In this document: positions 1 to 11,379 of the stretch, piece after piece | How the letters are laid out: each line of letters begins with the position of its first letter | Numbering within the stretch: the first letter of the stretch is position 1 | DNA from: Brachionus manjavacas | Lineage: Eukaryota > Rotifera > Eurotatoria > Ploima > Brachionidae | Direction: 5' to 3' | Assembly (NCBI GenBank): GCA_019054805.1 | Contig: JAHQIY010000013.1 | Coordinates: 1,426,001-1,490,000, forward strand | DNA length: 64,000 bases | The notes under the pieces: generated by a model | Told to the model about the DNA's origin: nothing | The model's database searches: none | What the model saw: only the letters and a program-made list of their open reading frames with translations | Program-made: the position numbers and the translations under genes

Positions 1-194
1 AATTTTTTATTTTTTAATTTTGTAATTTCACTTAGATTTTATATTTCAATTTACATTTTTAAAAAATTATTGAGTGATATTTACTTAGAACTAAAAATAT
101 TTATTTTATCTAATCTAGTTTTATTTTATTATACTCTGAAGGTTACTAAGCTCTATTAAGATAAAACAGAAAATTAACAAAAGATAATAATATT

Positions 195-493
195 TAAGTC
201 ACAAGTCAAGTCAAGTCAATGACTAAAAATTTTTTTTTTTTAGTGAAGTTTAGTCAAGTGAACTAATTATCTGATTTTTAAACTAAAAAATAAATATGAT
301 TTTTTATTTTAATCCAAAAAAAGTTTAGTTTTATAATCAGAAAATTAGTTGACTCGACTAAACTTCACCAAAAAAAATGAAAAAATTTTAAGACATTGGC
401 CTTGACTTAAAAAAAAAAAATTTAAGTCAAGTCATAACTTTGACTTAAATTTTTCTGACTTAGAGTTAAAACTGTGACTTAAAAACAAGTCTG
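195..493. mobile_element. Short inverted-repeat element (MITE), hAT-like end
   Basis: The two halves are imperfect inverted repeats: AAGTCACAAGTCAAGTC at the left and its complement pattern at the right, with a shared inner block (GTGAAGTTTAGTC and its complement). The right end matches the terminal sequence of the 937-bp element at 4599-5535 (complement of CAGACTTGTTTTTAAGTCAC). The left terminus seems to have lost its first bases. ATAATAT occurs on both sides but is not a clean target duplication. There is no coding capacity, so it is probably a non-autonomous element of the same family. Confidence 0.6.
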
Positions 494-1744
494 GATAATA
501 TCAAAGACTACTGGCATCCATCGCCAGCTTTCAAAGTTTTAAAGGGTAAGTATTTTTTTTACTAACTAAATGTTTCATCATTATTCATGGATGTTTCATC
601 AATGAATCATCTCATATTTTATGCCTGAAAATTTTTTTTGGATTAAAACCAGGAAATTTTCATCTTTTTCTCTTCAGAAAATTTAAAAATGGCCTAATCA
701 TGAAAAACTTAGCATTTTGAACTATGCTTTATTCTTGAATCAAATCATTAAATATGAAAGAAATACTTGTATTAAAGCCAAGAAAACCTTTTTGGACTTA
801 TTTACTTGATTGTGAAATGTTATAGATTCTCTGTAATTTATCATTTTACTTTTTAATTTACTAAATAGATGTTTCGATTTTGACTTCTTTTTCTGATAAG
901 AACTGATCATGAGAAAATTTAGTTTTTCAAACAGAAATTAAACAAAACAAACTTAGTTAATTGACATCAGATATTTTTAAATAATTTGTAAATAGTTGCA
1001 GAATGACTTTGCAAAGATACGAAGAAAAATTGCTTATTAATTTTATTTTTGAAAAGAAAATAATATAATCTGAATTTTTATTTAATTAGACATTGCCTAA
1101 AAATTCGTAAATTACCGAAATAATGAGTAATAAAAATAATTGATTATTTTTTAAAAATCGGCAAAGTGTTGATAAAAAGACTTTAGATATTCTCAAAAAA
1201 TGTATCTCTTTTTTAATTTTCAATCTTTAAAATAAGATAAATAAACAAAATAGACACACTAAAAATAAAAAATAAACAACAATTAAGTAAATTATTAAAT
1301 TAAAAAAAAACTTTAGCAATTATTAATATAACAGACCTAAGACAAAGTTTTACCAAATTTATCCAAATTTAATACTAAGATTTTTAATTCTTTATACTTC
1401 TAAGGTCCCTTTTACCTTGGGGTCTCAAGTATTTTTCTTTTTTTTTAAATTCAAATTACAAATCGAATGTTCAGCTCTTTTTAGACAAAAAATTAAAAAA
1501 ATTCGCAGGTTTTTTTCAATTGTTTCTTTTAAATAAATTGATTTTCATTTTGCATTTTAACTTTGATTCTTTACGTTGGAAAACGGTAAAATCAAATCTA
1601 TTTTTTAGTTTTCAATTTTTAAAAATAAAATCCTGTATTATAAAAAAAAATTCATAGATTTTTTCAAACTTAATTAAAAGCACATTTAAGCAAAAAATAT
1701 TTCAAAAAAGAAGAAAATTAGCATGATCAGTTTATTTTCTTCGT
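494..1744. other. Intergenic, AT-rich, nothing recognised
   Basis: This stretch has a high AT content with homopolymer runs and no open frame with protein-like composition. I see no tRNA or rRNA. Confidence 0.6.
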
Positions 1745-2010
1745 GTCTCTAGATGCCGACCAACTTAGCTCGTTGCACCACGTTTTCATCTTGTCTCCAC
1801 AAGTGTAAGACCCATCCATTCAAGTCTGTTCGTACTCGATGCTTTCAAAGCAGTGGGCCTGTTCGCTACACTTCTATGGACATTGCCAGGGTTGTCAATG
1901 AATCTTCTGTAAAACGGGTTCCAAGCGGACACTGCAAACTCCAGATGTGAAAGAATGTAGGTGCGATTGAGCTAGGTCGATAGTTCCACGTCCCTAGACA
2001 CGAATGTATG
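1745..2010 (-). pseudogene. Non-LTR retrotransposon RT relic (C-terminal part)
   Basis: The minus strand reads HLEFAVSAWNPF followed by degenerate sequence ending near EWMGLTLVETR. This is the thumb/C-terminal pattern of non-LTR reverse transcriptases (RP.LEYA..AWNP, then ...L.L..LE.RR). Stops and frame changes interrupt it. The plus-strand open frame at 1753-1950 is an antisense shadow. It is a short dead fragment with no other domain left. Confidence 0.6.
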
Positions 2011-2069
2011 TTTAAGAATGCCTAAAGCTTGGTTTGCTTTTGATTCAGCGTGCTTTTGATTCACGGGTG

Positions 2070-3785
2070 ACCAAAAATGTTTGTCTTAAAATTCATTTAG
2101 AAAAAAAAAGGTGAACAGATAAATAATTTCGTCCCTCAACAGTAACAGGTTCAAAAAACAATTTTTTATTTGTTATTTGTAGCCGTCTCCTCATAAAAAT
2201 TTTTTGTTGTTTTTTGATGATAATATATTAAATCTTAAGCATTAATCTTGATTTATTTTTTATTTTTTCAGTAAATATTTATGATTTTTTATTTTTTTTA
2301 TTTGAAATTATCAGAAACAACATACAAAAACACTCTTTATACTTAAAAAAGAAAACTTTAAAAACTAGTTATTTTTAGAAACTAATTTAAAAAACATACT
2401 TCTAGGATTAAAAAATTTTTTTTTTTTTTAATTCATTTCAATTGAATCATTAATTTCAAAATTAATAATTAACTTTATTTCTTAAAATTAATAAACTAAT
2501 ACAATTTGAAAAATAAATAAGTATAGGTGTTGCAAGTTTAAAAAAAGAAAAATTTTCTGTGTACGAAACAAATGGTTAGATTCATTGATTTGATTTATAC
2601 TTTATTTTTAGTTTTAAAAAACAGAAAACAAAATCGATTAATAAATTAACAAATATCAAACTTTTTAAAAAATAAAGAAAATCTTTTCGATTATTCTCTT
2701 TAAATTTGTTCACAAAATTCGAAAAATAATAAAAAAGCGCATTAAAGATATTGCAATTTAAAAAAAATAACTAGAAAAACAATCGAATGGTTTAATTTTA
2801 TAAAAAGAGATATTTCGAATTTTTTCATGGATTTTTTTTAATATAATACCATTTCTTTATTAAAAAATGTCTTGCTTTAGTATTAACTGTTGAATTAAGA
2901 TTGAAAAAGTGCGATTTTTAAGATTTTTTTTCAGTTTCAAGTAAAAAATAATTTAAAATATTTGAATTATTTTTTACTTATTTTTAAGTTATTTTACTTT
3001 AAAATTTTAAGTAAAATAACTTAAAAATGAGCCATAAAGAACCCGGGTTGTGTAATGAATCAGCTTGTATGTTTTCGACGTCAATTAATTTGACACCATA
3101 CTTTTGACTATTTAGTTTTGTCTTTAATATTTTCTTACGTGTTAAAATTTGACTTGTATTAATTTGACTAAATAAAACTTGACTTTAATATGAACGTCAT
3201 TAAACGTGACTTGACTGATTTTATTATTTTTTCCCTATTTTTTTTTCAGCATGGAAGAATTAATTCTTTTGATAAACATAAGTGAAATAATTAAAGACTA
3301 TTCAAAAATTAAAGTTATAGATTTTTTAAGATATTTAGCTTTAATTATAGATTACTAATTTACTAATTGATTATTAAATTGTATATATATGTTTCAATTT
3401 TATTTTCATTAACTAATTAATAAAATAAATTTTTCGTCAAGTTTATATTTAGTCCAATTAATGAAGGCAAAATTATACACGTCAAAATAACCGTCCACCA
3501 GAATCCGATATAGTCAGATTTTTAATTTTTATTGAAACCTTGAGTCTTCTTCATCCTCTTACTCTTACCTCTTAATCATCAATTTAAACCAAATGAAAGC
3601 AAAATTCAGAATAAAATGAATTCATTTTGTTTAACTTATTTATTTGACTTATTATTAACACCAGAAAGCCCGGTGGAATAAATTGACCAGATTTTTTAAA
3701 ATTTAAATTAATTTTTTTCTGAAAGAAATAAATTTTTGAAAAAATGGCATGTTGAAACTAGAAAACTTCTTATTATTTTTAAATA
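2070..3785. other. Intergenic, AT-rich
   Basis: No gene is seen. At 3060-3230 the motif TTTGACT or its complement recurs several times, which resembles the AAGTC-rich ends of the nearby inverted-repeat elements. It may be a decayed copy of one. Confidence 0.4.
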
Positions 3786-4393
3786 ATTTTACAGGCTAAA
3801 AAAACCAATGGGAGCTAATCCACACAGTCTTCTGAATTAGAGTCTGTATTTTTAGTTAGTAAATCAGAGTTTGACTAAAATCCTCTGTGATATCAATAGT
3901 TTGAAGATTATACGCCGAAGTTACTCTTCTTTCGACAACATTAAGTCTTAAACTTGTCACGTAACATGATTAGTTGTTCAAAAGAATATTTTCTCTGCGT
4001 TGATTGTTTCTGGTAAGTTTAGTAATAAATCAATTGCATTTCAACTGAATACTGCTTCAGCTTCGTTTGCCTTTGCTGTAGATGAGGTAATTTTCTTTTT
4101 TTCATATTTTTGTCATTGAATACATCAATAATAAATATAATATCAAATTTCTTAAATGTTTTTGCTGAATTTGTTTCTGCTTCAGTTGTTGTCGTTGAAT
4201 CTCAATTCGAGTCTCTTCCAACTCATGTTTTTTTTGTAAATAAGCTTTTAAATCTTGCTTATTCATCGCTTTTGCCTCATCTAAGGATATAACTAGACGT
4301 CTTATGATTTCTTCTTCATATGATTAGATTCGGTGACGTCATCATACCCTCTGTTACTAGATCGGAGTGACCATTATTGATTGGGTTACTCAT
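3786..4393 (-). pseudogene. Degenerate coiled-coil ORF, probably a mobile-element relic
   Basis: The minus strand opens with MSNPINNGHSDLVTEG (ATG at 4393). A one-base shift then leads into a Lys/Gln/Glu-rich helical stretch (DLKAYLQKKHELEETR, then QRQQLKQKQIQQK), interrupted again further on. The composition and the coiled coil look like a gag-like or transposon-encoded protein, but I cannot name a family. Several stops and shifts make it non-functional as read. Confidence 0.35.
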
Positions 4394-4590
4394 CGTTCTT
4401 TTTCGAGCTCGTAAAGGCTATGTCTCTTTTGATCATGATTAATAATTCCCATTAATCTAATTCAAGAGTTTTAGCAAATAGGCTTATTTTCAATTAAGTG
4501 TTTGGAACGTAAGAATTCATATTATTATATGTAATACCAATTACATGCTTAAATTCGAAATTTTTTTCCTAACCTTAACAAGAACATATA

Positions 4591-4598
4591 CTCAACTG
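4591..4598. repeat. Target-site duplication, left copy (CTCAACTG)
   Basis: The same 8 bp, CTCAACTG, recur at 5536-5543 immediately outside the inverted-repeat element. An 8-bp duplication is the signature of hAT-superfamily insertion. Confidence 0.8.
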
Positions 4599-5535
4599 CA
4601 GACTTGTTTTTAAGTCACAGTTTTAAGTCAAAGTATGACATAAAAATTTTTTATTTTTTTTAAAGTCAAGTCAATGACTTAAAATTTTTTTTTTAGAAAA
4701 AGGCTAAGTAAAGCCGGTCAGCTTGACGGTCAAAATTTTGGACCGTTTAAAAAATCGGTAAAAAATAAGTGGGCAGTCAAAGATACGGTCAACATTGTGG
4801 CGGGCGGTCATTTAGCCGTTCAAGCTTTGCGGCTAGAGTTTTGGACTGCCGCGCTGAAAAAAAGAGGTTAAAATATCAAAAAAAATTAAAAAGTTAATAT
4901 AATTAAATATGTTTATTAATTAACAACAACCACTAACAACAATACTACTACTACTTTACTATTTTTATAACTACTACTACTACTTTACTACTATTATAAC
5001 TACTTATACTTTACTTACACTACTTCTACTACTTTAAAGAAGTTTACTAGTAGGAGTAATAGTAGTATTGTTGTTAGTGGTTGTTGTTGGCCGTTGACCG
5101 TTGATAGTTGTTGGTAGTGATTGGAAGTTGGTTGTTGGAAGAAAGTCGTATGTAGTTTGGGGTTGTTGGTAGCGGGTGATTGTTGGCCGTTTGTATTTTT
5201 TTTATTTTATTTTTAATTAAATTATGGGTTTTTTTTTTTAATTAATAAACATATTTAATTATATTAACTTTTTAATTTTTTTTTGATATTTTAACCTCTT
5301 TTTTTCAGCGCGGCAGTCCAAAACTCTGGCGCCAAGCTGAACGGCTAAATGACCGCCCGCCACAATGTTGACCGTATCTTTGACTGCCCGCTTATTTTTT
5401 ACCGATTTTTTAAACGGTCCAAAATTTTGACCGTCAAGCTGACCGGCTTTACTTAGCCTTTTTCTAAAAAAAAAAATTTAAGTCAAGTCATTCGACTTGA
5501 CTTGACTTAAGACTTGTGACTTAAAAACAACACTG
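4599..5535. mobile_element. 937-bp palindromic hAT-like non-autonomous element
   Basis: The ends are terminal inverted repeats beginning CAGACTTG (left) and CAGTGTTG (right, complement), both followed by TTTTTAAGTCAC. Inside, about 225 bp at 4697-4922 are repeated inverted at 5232-5468 with only a few differences (shared blocks include GCGGGCGGTCATTTAGCCGTTC and GGACTGCCGCGCTGAA on the left-arm strand). The centre carries a second inverted repeat of CAACAACCACTAACAAC and a run of ACT triplets. The element is flanked by the 8-bp direct repeat CTCAACTG. There is no transposase ORF, so it must have been mobilised in trans. The CAG-type ends and 8-bp duplication point to hAT. It is GC-richer than its surroundings. 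Confidence 0.85.
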
Positions 5536-5543
5536 CTCAACTG
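5536..5543. repeat. Target-site duplication, right copy (CTCAACTG)
   Basis: Exact match to 4591-4598, directly abutting the terminal ...CACTG of the element. Confidence 0.8.
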
Positions 5544-5672
5544 TCAGCACTTGTGAATTATGTGAGTTATTTCATTTATGAATTCATCTTACAAATTCGA
5601 ATTGCTTGTGTTTAAATAAAAAAGCTGCTATTAAAAAATGAAAATGATAATCGAAAAAAATATTTGATAATA

Positions 5673-6600
5673 ATAATAATAATAGTAAGCTACACCAATC
5701 TAATGCGGAGCAAGACATTAAATGGCCTCGCTATGGTAGCTGTCTGATTTTAACATAAATCCTTATTATGATTAAAAAATTATTATTTCAGTTTCAAATG
5801 TTTATCGAGTTTGTTTTTAAATTTATTCTTGGATTTTGCATTGAAAACTTCAACTGGTGATTTGTTCCACTTGTTTACCACTCGATTTGTCAGGAAGCAA
5901 TCTCCATTTTTAAATCTTGTCAATTGTTTGGTCAGTCTTCTTTGATGTCCTCGGATTCGTCCAGCTGTGCCATTAGATGAGAGTGCATGACTCTTGATGT
6001 GCGGATTCTGTAATTGAATATTACTTATACCGTTCACTATATGAGGGTTTCGATTAAGTCTCCACGTTTACGTCTTGCCTTAAGTGTGGTTAGCCACAAT
6101 CTTGTAAGTCTTTCTTCATGATCTAGATTTTTAAGCTAATTACTAATTTAGTAGCTCTTCGTTGAACTTGTTCAAGAATTTTTGAGTCTCTTTTGGTATA
6201 GGGGCTGCAGGCTGCTACTGCATACTCTAGATGTGGTCTGACAAACGAAACGTACAACTGATTAAATGTACTCACAGACCAGCATTTGAAGGCCTGCTAA
6301 ATTGACCTAAAACTGCGTTAGCTTTGTAGCTTGGTGGGTAAATTTCAGGTCATCTGTTAGATAGATTCCAAGATCTTTCTCACCGCTTGTTTGGATTATT
6401 GGTAAGTTGTTCATTGATAAATCAATTCCGCTTATAGTTTTATTTTTGAAGAACATAAATTTGCATTTGTCTTCGTTAAATTTCAGTTGCCAGTCAATCG
6501 ACTATTTAGCAAACTTGTCAATGTCTTTTTGCAACTGTTCAACAACAAGACGGTTTCTAATGATCTTTATTAGTCTGCTATCATCATGATGTTACTAAAA
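5673..6600 (-). pseudogene. Non-LTR retrotransposon relic: RT palm to C-terminus and 3' tail
   Basis: Read on the minus strand from about 6600. A decayed catalytic box (HHDDSRL where YADDTKL is usual) is followed by QLQKDIDKFAK, then DWQLKFNEDKCKFMFF, a stop, GEKDLGIYLTDDLKF, further broken sequence, and an intact C-terminal frame at 6037-5783 (GDCFLTNRVVNKWN, matching the family's ...FF.NRVV..WN). The 3' side has a GGAGC...GCTATGG..GCTGTCTG block and then an (AAT)n tail at about 5673-5692. The same tail layout is seen in the element at 18766-19648. In-frame stops and the lost catalytic box make it inactive. Confidence 0.75.
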
Positions 6601-8014
6601 ACAAATTTGCTCCTATAGAAAATAAAAGCCAGAAGAAAATTTGAAATATTTGATTTTTGATTATTTTGTAAAGCCTAATTTAAAGTTAAAAATAGTATGC
6701 AAAAAGGAGATGAGCGCCTTCCCAATTATCCGCTAGGGTAGAAAAGAGACAAATTATTTTTATTTATTTTAACCTTAAGTTTCAAGATAAATAAATAAAT
6801 ATTATTAAAAAAATGATATTGAAAATTTAAAAATTCCAATCGCATATTTATTAAAAGTTTAATTATTAATTTTAATTTAATTAGTTCTCTAATCTACAAC
6901 ATACTCGACCTCATTTATTTTTTTTATGACAATTAATTTTTTTGTTATATGAATTAATTTTTTTGTTAAATTTAATCATTGAAATGACGGCTTAATATTT
7001 TACCTTTTTTAATATAAATTAAATAGATGACTATAAATTTATTTAATTAACAAGAAAAATGCAAATATGCTACATTTTAAACTCTTTAAAAATCATTTGA
7101 CTATTCCACACTTAGTGTGCTTTATGGACATATATAGCTTTATGGATATAGCCATTGCATCATTTTGTAGACACTTGCAAACTATAGAAAAACTATTAAC
7201 ATTGATAATATTGAATGTGCTCTAAAGACTTCAATTGGAATGATTGAAAATGTCAATAACTATACTTTAGATATGTGACTTAAAAAATAATTAGCTATAT
7301 TCAAACCAGATTTTTTTTAAATTTTCTTGCTAGAAGAAGGCACATGACCTTTCTATTAAGCTATTTCACTCTAATAATAATAATTAGATTTTTTTCTTTA
7401 TTTTACTCGATTACCTATAAGGCTTGAATTAATAAATAATAATAAAAATAGTATGCATTCTATTCTGAATTCAAAGGTAAATAGGAATCTTTAGGTAAGA
7501 AAATTTTTAGAAAATCAAAATAAATTATGCTTAATTATTATGATATAATATGTAAAATATGGGAAATTACAAATAATATTTAAAATTTAAATATTGACTC
7601 TAAATTTATAAGTTATTTAAAAAATAAGTTTTTACTGTAAAACCAAAAAAATGTATTCGAATTAAATGTCTAGAAATTTTCCAAAAAAAATAAATTTCTA
7701 GATGAATTTTTGTTGAATTTTTTTCATTATCAATTTAAAAGATAATGTTAGAATTTTTATTTAGATTTTTTTGGACAATTTTTAGATTAATTATTTAATT
7801 TTTTTAATTAAATCGGTTCCTTATTTATTCAATATTTCTATTTCTTCACATCATGGATCATTAAAATAGATAGTTGGTCTCTTGATACTTGATTTAAAAA
7901 AAAAAAAAAATATTTAATTAAAGTTTCTTTAAAATCTCATAGATCTTCTTTTAGCTTTAATTTTTTTTATCATTTCGAAAATTGTTATTTGATAATATTC
8001 CAAGATAATATTTC
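6601..8014. other. Intergenic, AT-rich, with one dispersed 45-bp block
   Basis: No gene is seen. A GC-richer block at 6713-6759 (GAGCGCCTTCCCAATTATCC... followed by GCTAG and a GAAAAG run) recurs inverted at 44683-44726. The remainder is AT-rich with homopolymers, plus the presumed SLC66A2 upstream region. Confidence 0.5.
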
Positions 8015-9058
8015 ATGATGAATATAATTGAAAGCCAAGAGGATCTAAAGGATCCAAATTTAAACAGCAATTTTCAAAATGATTTTTATGTTGAAATAAG
8101 CAGATTTGTAGGATTAATCTCGAGTGGATTTATGATTTTTGGAGGAATAATTCCTTATATTCCTCAATACAGAGTGATCAATCGGTCCAGAAATGCAAGT
8201 GGTTTTAGCACATTGGTCTGTCTGGCTCTGCTAGTAGCAAATATACTTCGCATTTTTTTTGGTTTGGTCATCCTTTTGAAACTCCTCTTTTGATTCAAAG
8301 TATTGTCATGATTTGTTGCATGCTGATAATGCTTGAGTTGTGCATAAGAGTCAAAAATGAAATGCTTCATTCTTCGAGCATGTTAGCACCACCTGAAAAA
8401 AAATTTCTAGATTTCGACAAAGAATATTTCTGGAAATGGACCGATTTTAAAAGTTACATTCAATTTCTCATCACTTTTGTATTATTAGTTGGATTTTTTA
8501 CTAATTTGTTTATTAATTCTACTTATTTTGTAGAAACATTGGGTAACATTTTGTTGGCTAAAAGCATCCATGATTTTCTCAGCTAGAAACAATTTCCAAT
8601 TTTTAAATTTTTTCAAGTTTCTTTCGATTTGCAATTTTTAAGATGTTTTTAAAATTTTAAAACATAATTTCTAAAGCCTTTCGTAAAATCATGGATGCTT
8701 GAAATAAACAGAAATTAAATAATTATTAAGGTTTTCTATCAGTTTTCACAGGCGCAATGGTCGCAGCTCCTCAATTTTACCGTAATTATGCCAACAAATC
8801 GACTCAAGGAATGAGGTAACTATTTAAATCAGAAATTTTGTTTTTTATATTTAATTTTATTTGGTTTTTCTATTTTTCCATAGCTTAATCATGGTTCTTA
8901 TGTGGACAATCGGTCATTTATTCAAAACGATCTACTTCATTGTAAGAAATTCACCATCTCAATTTTGGTTGTGTGGATTGTTGCAAGTTTCTTTAGATGT
9001 TGCAGTTCTTTTTCAAGTTTATGTGTATTCTTCTAATCAAAAAAATTTTTTTAAATGA
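8015..9058 (+). CDS. SLC66A2: SLC66A2 (PQLC1), PQ-loop membrane transporter, apparent frameshift
   Basis: This is a seven-helix PQ-loop family protein of endosomal/Golgi-type membranes. Human SLC66A2 is linked to phospholipid flipping and retrograde traffic; its substrate is uncertain. Exons: 8015-8542, 8752-8815 and 8884-9058. Exon 1 carries the first PQ motif (GGIIPYIPQYRVI) and GFSTLVCLALLVANILRIFF. Exon 2 carries the second PQ motif (MVAAPQFYRNYANKSTQGM). Exon 3 reads MVLMWTIGHLFKTIYF and CGLLQVSLDVAVLFQ, closely like vertebrate SLC66A2. The reading frame breaks in a run of eight T at 8255-8262. Nine T would give the expected continuation (WFGHPFETPLLIQS), and downstream the +1 frame continues unbroken. 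A base-calling/assembly error in the homopolymer is the likeliest cause; a real frameshift mutation is the alternative. The downstream FDFDKEYFWKW-type segment is conserved, so the gene is probably functional. Confidence 0.88.
8562..8700. repeat. 16-bp perfect inverted repeat inside SLC66A2 intron 1
   Basis: AAGCATCCATGATTTT at 8562-8577 is repeated as its exact reverse complement at 8685-8700. Both lie in the 209-bp intron between exons 1 and 2, near its ends. Pairing in the pre-mRNA would bring the donor (8543) and acceptor (8751) together. It may instead be the remnant of a small inverted-repeat insertion. Confidence 0.6.
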
Positions 9059-9091
9059 ATTTTTGATTTTTGAAATACAATAATATTAAGT

Positions 9092-9097
9092 AATAAA
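9092..9097 (+). terminator. Polyadenylation signal AATAAA for SLC66A2
   Basis: AATAAA lies 34 bp after the stop codon and is followed by a T-rich stretch. Confidence 0.5.
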
Positions 9098-9189
9098 TTT
9101 ACTCTTTTTTATTCAAAACTCTGTAATTTTTTGATACCGATTATTTTTAATAAAAATTTCGCCATTTTAATTACCCAATTCATAGAATC

Positions 9190-10435
9190 TCATCTAAATC
9201 AATTAAAATAGTAGTAGTTGGAGTAGCAATAAAAAATACTGCAACCCAAAACGGGTCAAGCTTTTACAGGTTTTAGCAATAAATAATTTTTTTTATGCCA
9301 TTTATCCAGTTTAGTTTTAGAAATATTTTTCAGAAAGGCTATTCCATATTTTAACCATAATATTTGTCAGAAAATGATAACAATGCATACAACTTTTGAC
9401 ATCCTCTCTTACCATGCATTTTGTGTTTTTCCTCAAGTTGATTACTTGATTTGAAGAAAGGTTAATTCCATAAATAAGTTTAACACTTTCATAGCCATTA
9501 ATGATTTTATAGATCTGAATAAAAATCATTCCTCATTCTTCTTACTTTGAGGTCAGTTAACTCTAACAACTAAAATCTTTTGTCATATTCGTAATTACGA
9601 TAGAAAGCAATGATTCTTGTTGCTCTTCTCTAAACTTTTTCAGATTCAACGATTTCTTTTTCTAAATATGGGCAGCAAAAACTTATTGCAAACTCTAAGT
9701 GTGGCCGTACAAGCCCTGCATTGAATAGCATTCTCAAAAAGTCTGTATTTAAATATCTGAAATTCTTTGCTATCGTTCCTAGCATTCGGTTCGCACGATT
9801 TGTGCAGTACCTGACTTGGTTTGTCCATTTAAGGTCATTTTGATTATGGATACCTTAATCCTTTTCTAGATTCATTTTAGATAATTTTATAGTTCCATAT
9901 TTATTAAATTTTATGATCATAGTTTGAATTTTTTGAACCAATTTGCATTACAAGGTATTTTTCGATGTTTAAATCAAGAGACCAGGCGAGAGACCAGCTT
10001 GAAATATGTTTTATGTTTTTTTGAACTAAAATGTTGGCTTTTACATCTTTAACAATTGATAACATTTTTGTATCATCAGCATATTCCTCACATTTATTTT
10101 TTACAACATTTGAAAGATCATTAATAAATATCAAAAAAATAAGTGGTCATAAGACCGACCCTTGTGGGACTCGACTAGTAACTTTTAACCATTTAGACAT
10201 TGATGAACCTAAAAAAACTCTCTGCTTTCTATATGAAAGAAAATCAACTATTCAGTAAATTATTATTCTATTAAAACCACAAGCTTTGAGTTTAAAAATT
10301 AACAATCTGTGTGAAACCCTGTCAAAGCTTTTGAAAAATCGGTGCAGATAATGTCAATTATAATGTCAATAGATGATCATTGACTGAGACCTTTCGTAAC
10401 AAAATCTAATGACAAAATAATACGTAAAAATAATG
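9190..10435 (-). pseudogene. Non-LTR retrotransposon relic with RT core
   Basis: On the minus strand, from about 10400 downward, the RT motifs appear in order: DIICTDFSKAFDRVSHRLL, FLSYRKQRVFLGSS, SRVPQGSVLWPLIFLIFIND, EEYADDTKML (catalytic box intact), then the C-terminal part in broken frames (9828-9646 and 9529-9317, ending ...IWNSLSEKYF). Stops and shifts separate the pieces. The 3' side at about 9200-9290 has a short GTAGTAG-like stretch. The intact YADD box and readable motifs suggest a younger relic than the one at 5673-6600. No endonuclease domain remains, so it is 5'-truncated. Confidence 0.8.
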
Positions 10436-10439
10436 TTTT

Positions 10440-11375
10440 TTTGTATCTTGTCCCATGGGACCCTCCTGATCCCCTGAAACGAAACACAAATTCTGAAACT
10501 AGAGAAAATTCTGAACAAAATGTAGGTTTTACTTATTCAAAATTTTGATTTTTTAGCCAAATAAACTAGTTGATAAAGGGGGTATTTTCTCAATTTTTAT
10601 TGAAATCATTCATTTTTTTAAAGTTTATTTTTATTAAACATTATGTTTTTGTTATTATTCATTAAATTGTATTTTCATGTTCAAAAATAGTTAAAGAAAC
10701 AATATAAAAAAGTCTAAATAAAAATATAAGCTAATAAATAAGAATATGCAGTTTACGAATTTGAGATCGAAAATCGAATCCTAAGATAGTGTTGACGTTT
10801 TCCATTGCCGGAACCTTAAGTTTTTTCAATCAAGCTAATAAATTTAGTAAAATTTTGAAAATTTGAATCAGATAATTTAATTGCAGATCGATATATTAGG
10901 CTTTTGGTTATTTGATTGAAATATTTTTCATCAGGTGATTTAAAGATTTATTTTTAATTACATCAAATTTTCATAAATATCTTATTTAAATAGACATAAA
11001 TAATTTATAGATATATATTTGTATATAGGTATTAAGAAAATTCTTTCAGGATCATCTTTAACGAAGTTATACGTAAACGAAGAAGGCATATCAAAAATTT
11101 GCCAAAATATTTCTGTGCTTTATTTAGATTTAGAAACTAAAATTTTAAAATATCAAACAGTTCAAGATAACATTAGGACAAAAATTTAACATCAATTTGA
11201 AGATTAGATTTGATTTGAATTAAGTGGCACTTAAAATGAATAAATAAAACGATTTTAAATTAAAAATTATTATAAATTTTTTTTTCACAACTGATAAATT
11301 TTTATATTTTTTGTCAAAAACAATAATGCTTAATTTTCAATCAATTATTTAGTTAGTAAGTTAGTAGTTATTGCT
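10440..11375. other. Intergenic, AT-rich, nothing recognised
   Basis: No protein-like frame or RNA gene is apparent. The start (10440-10500) is relatively GC-rich (TCCCATGGGACCCTCCTGATCC) and could be leftover retroelement sequence. Confidence 0.5.
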
Positions 11376-11379
11376 GCGA

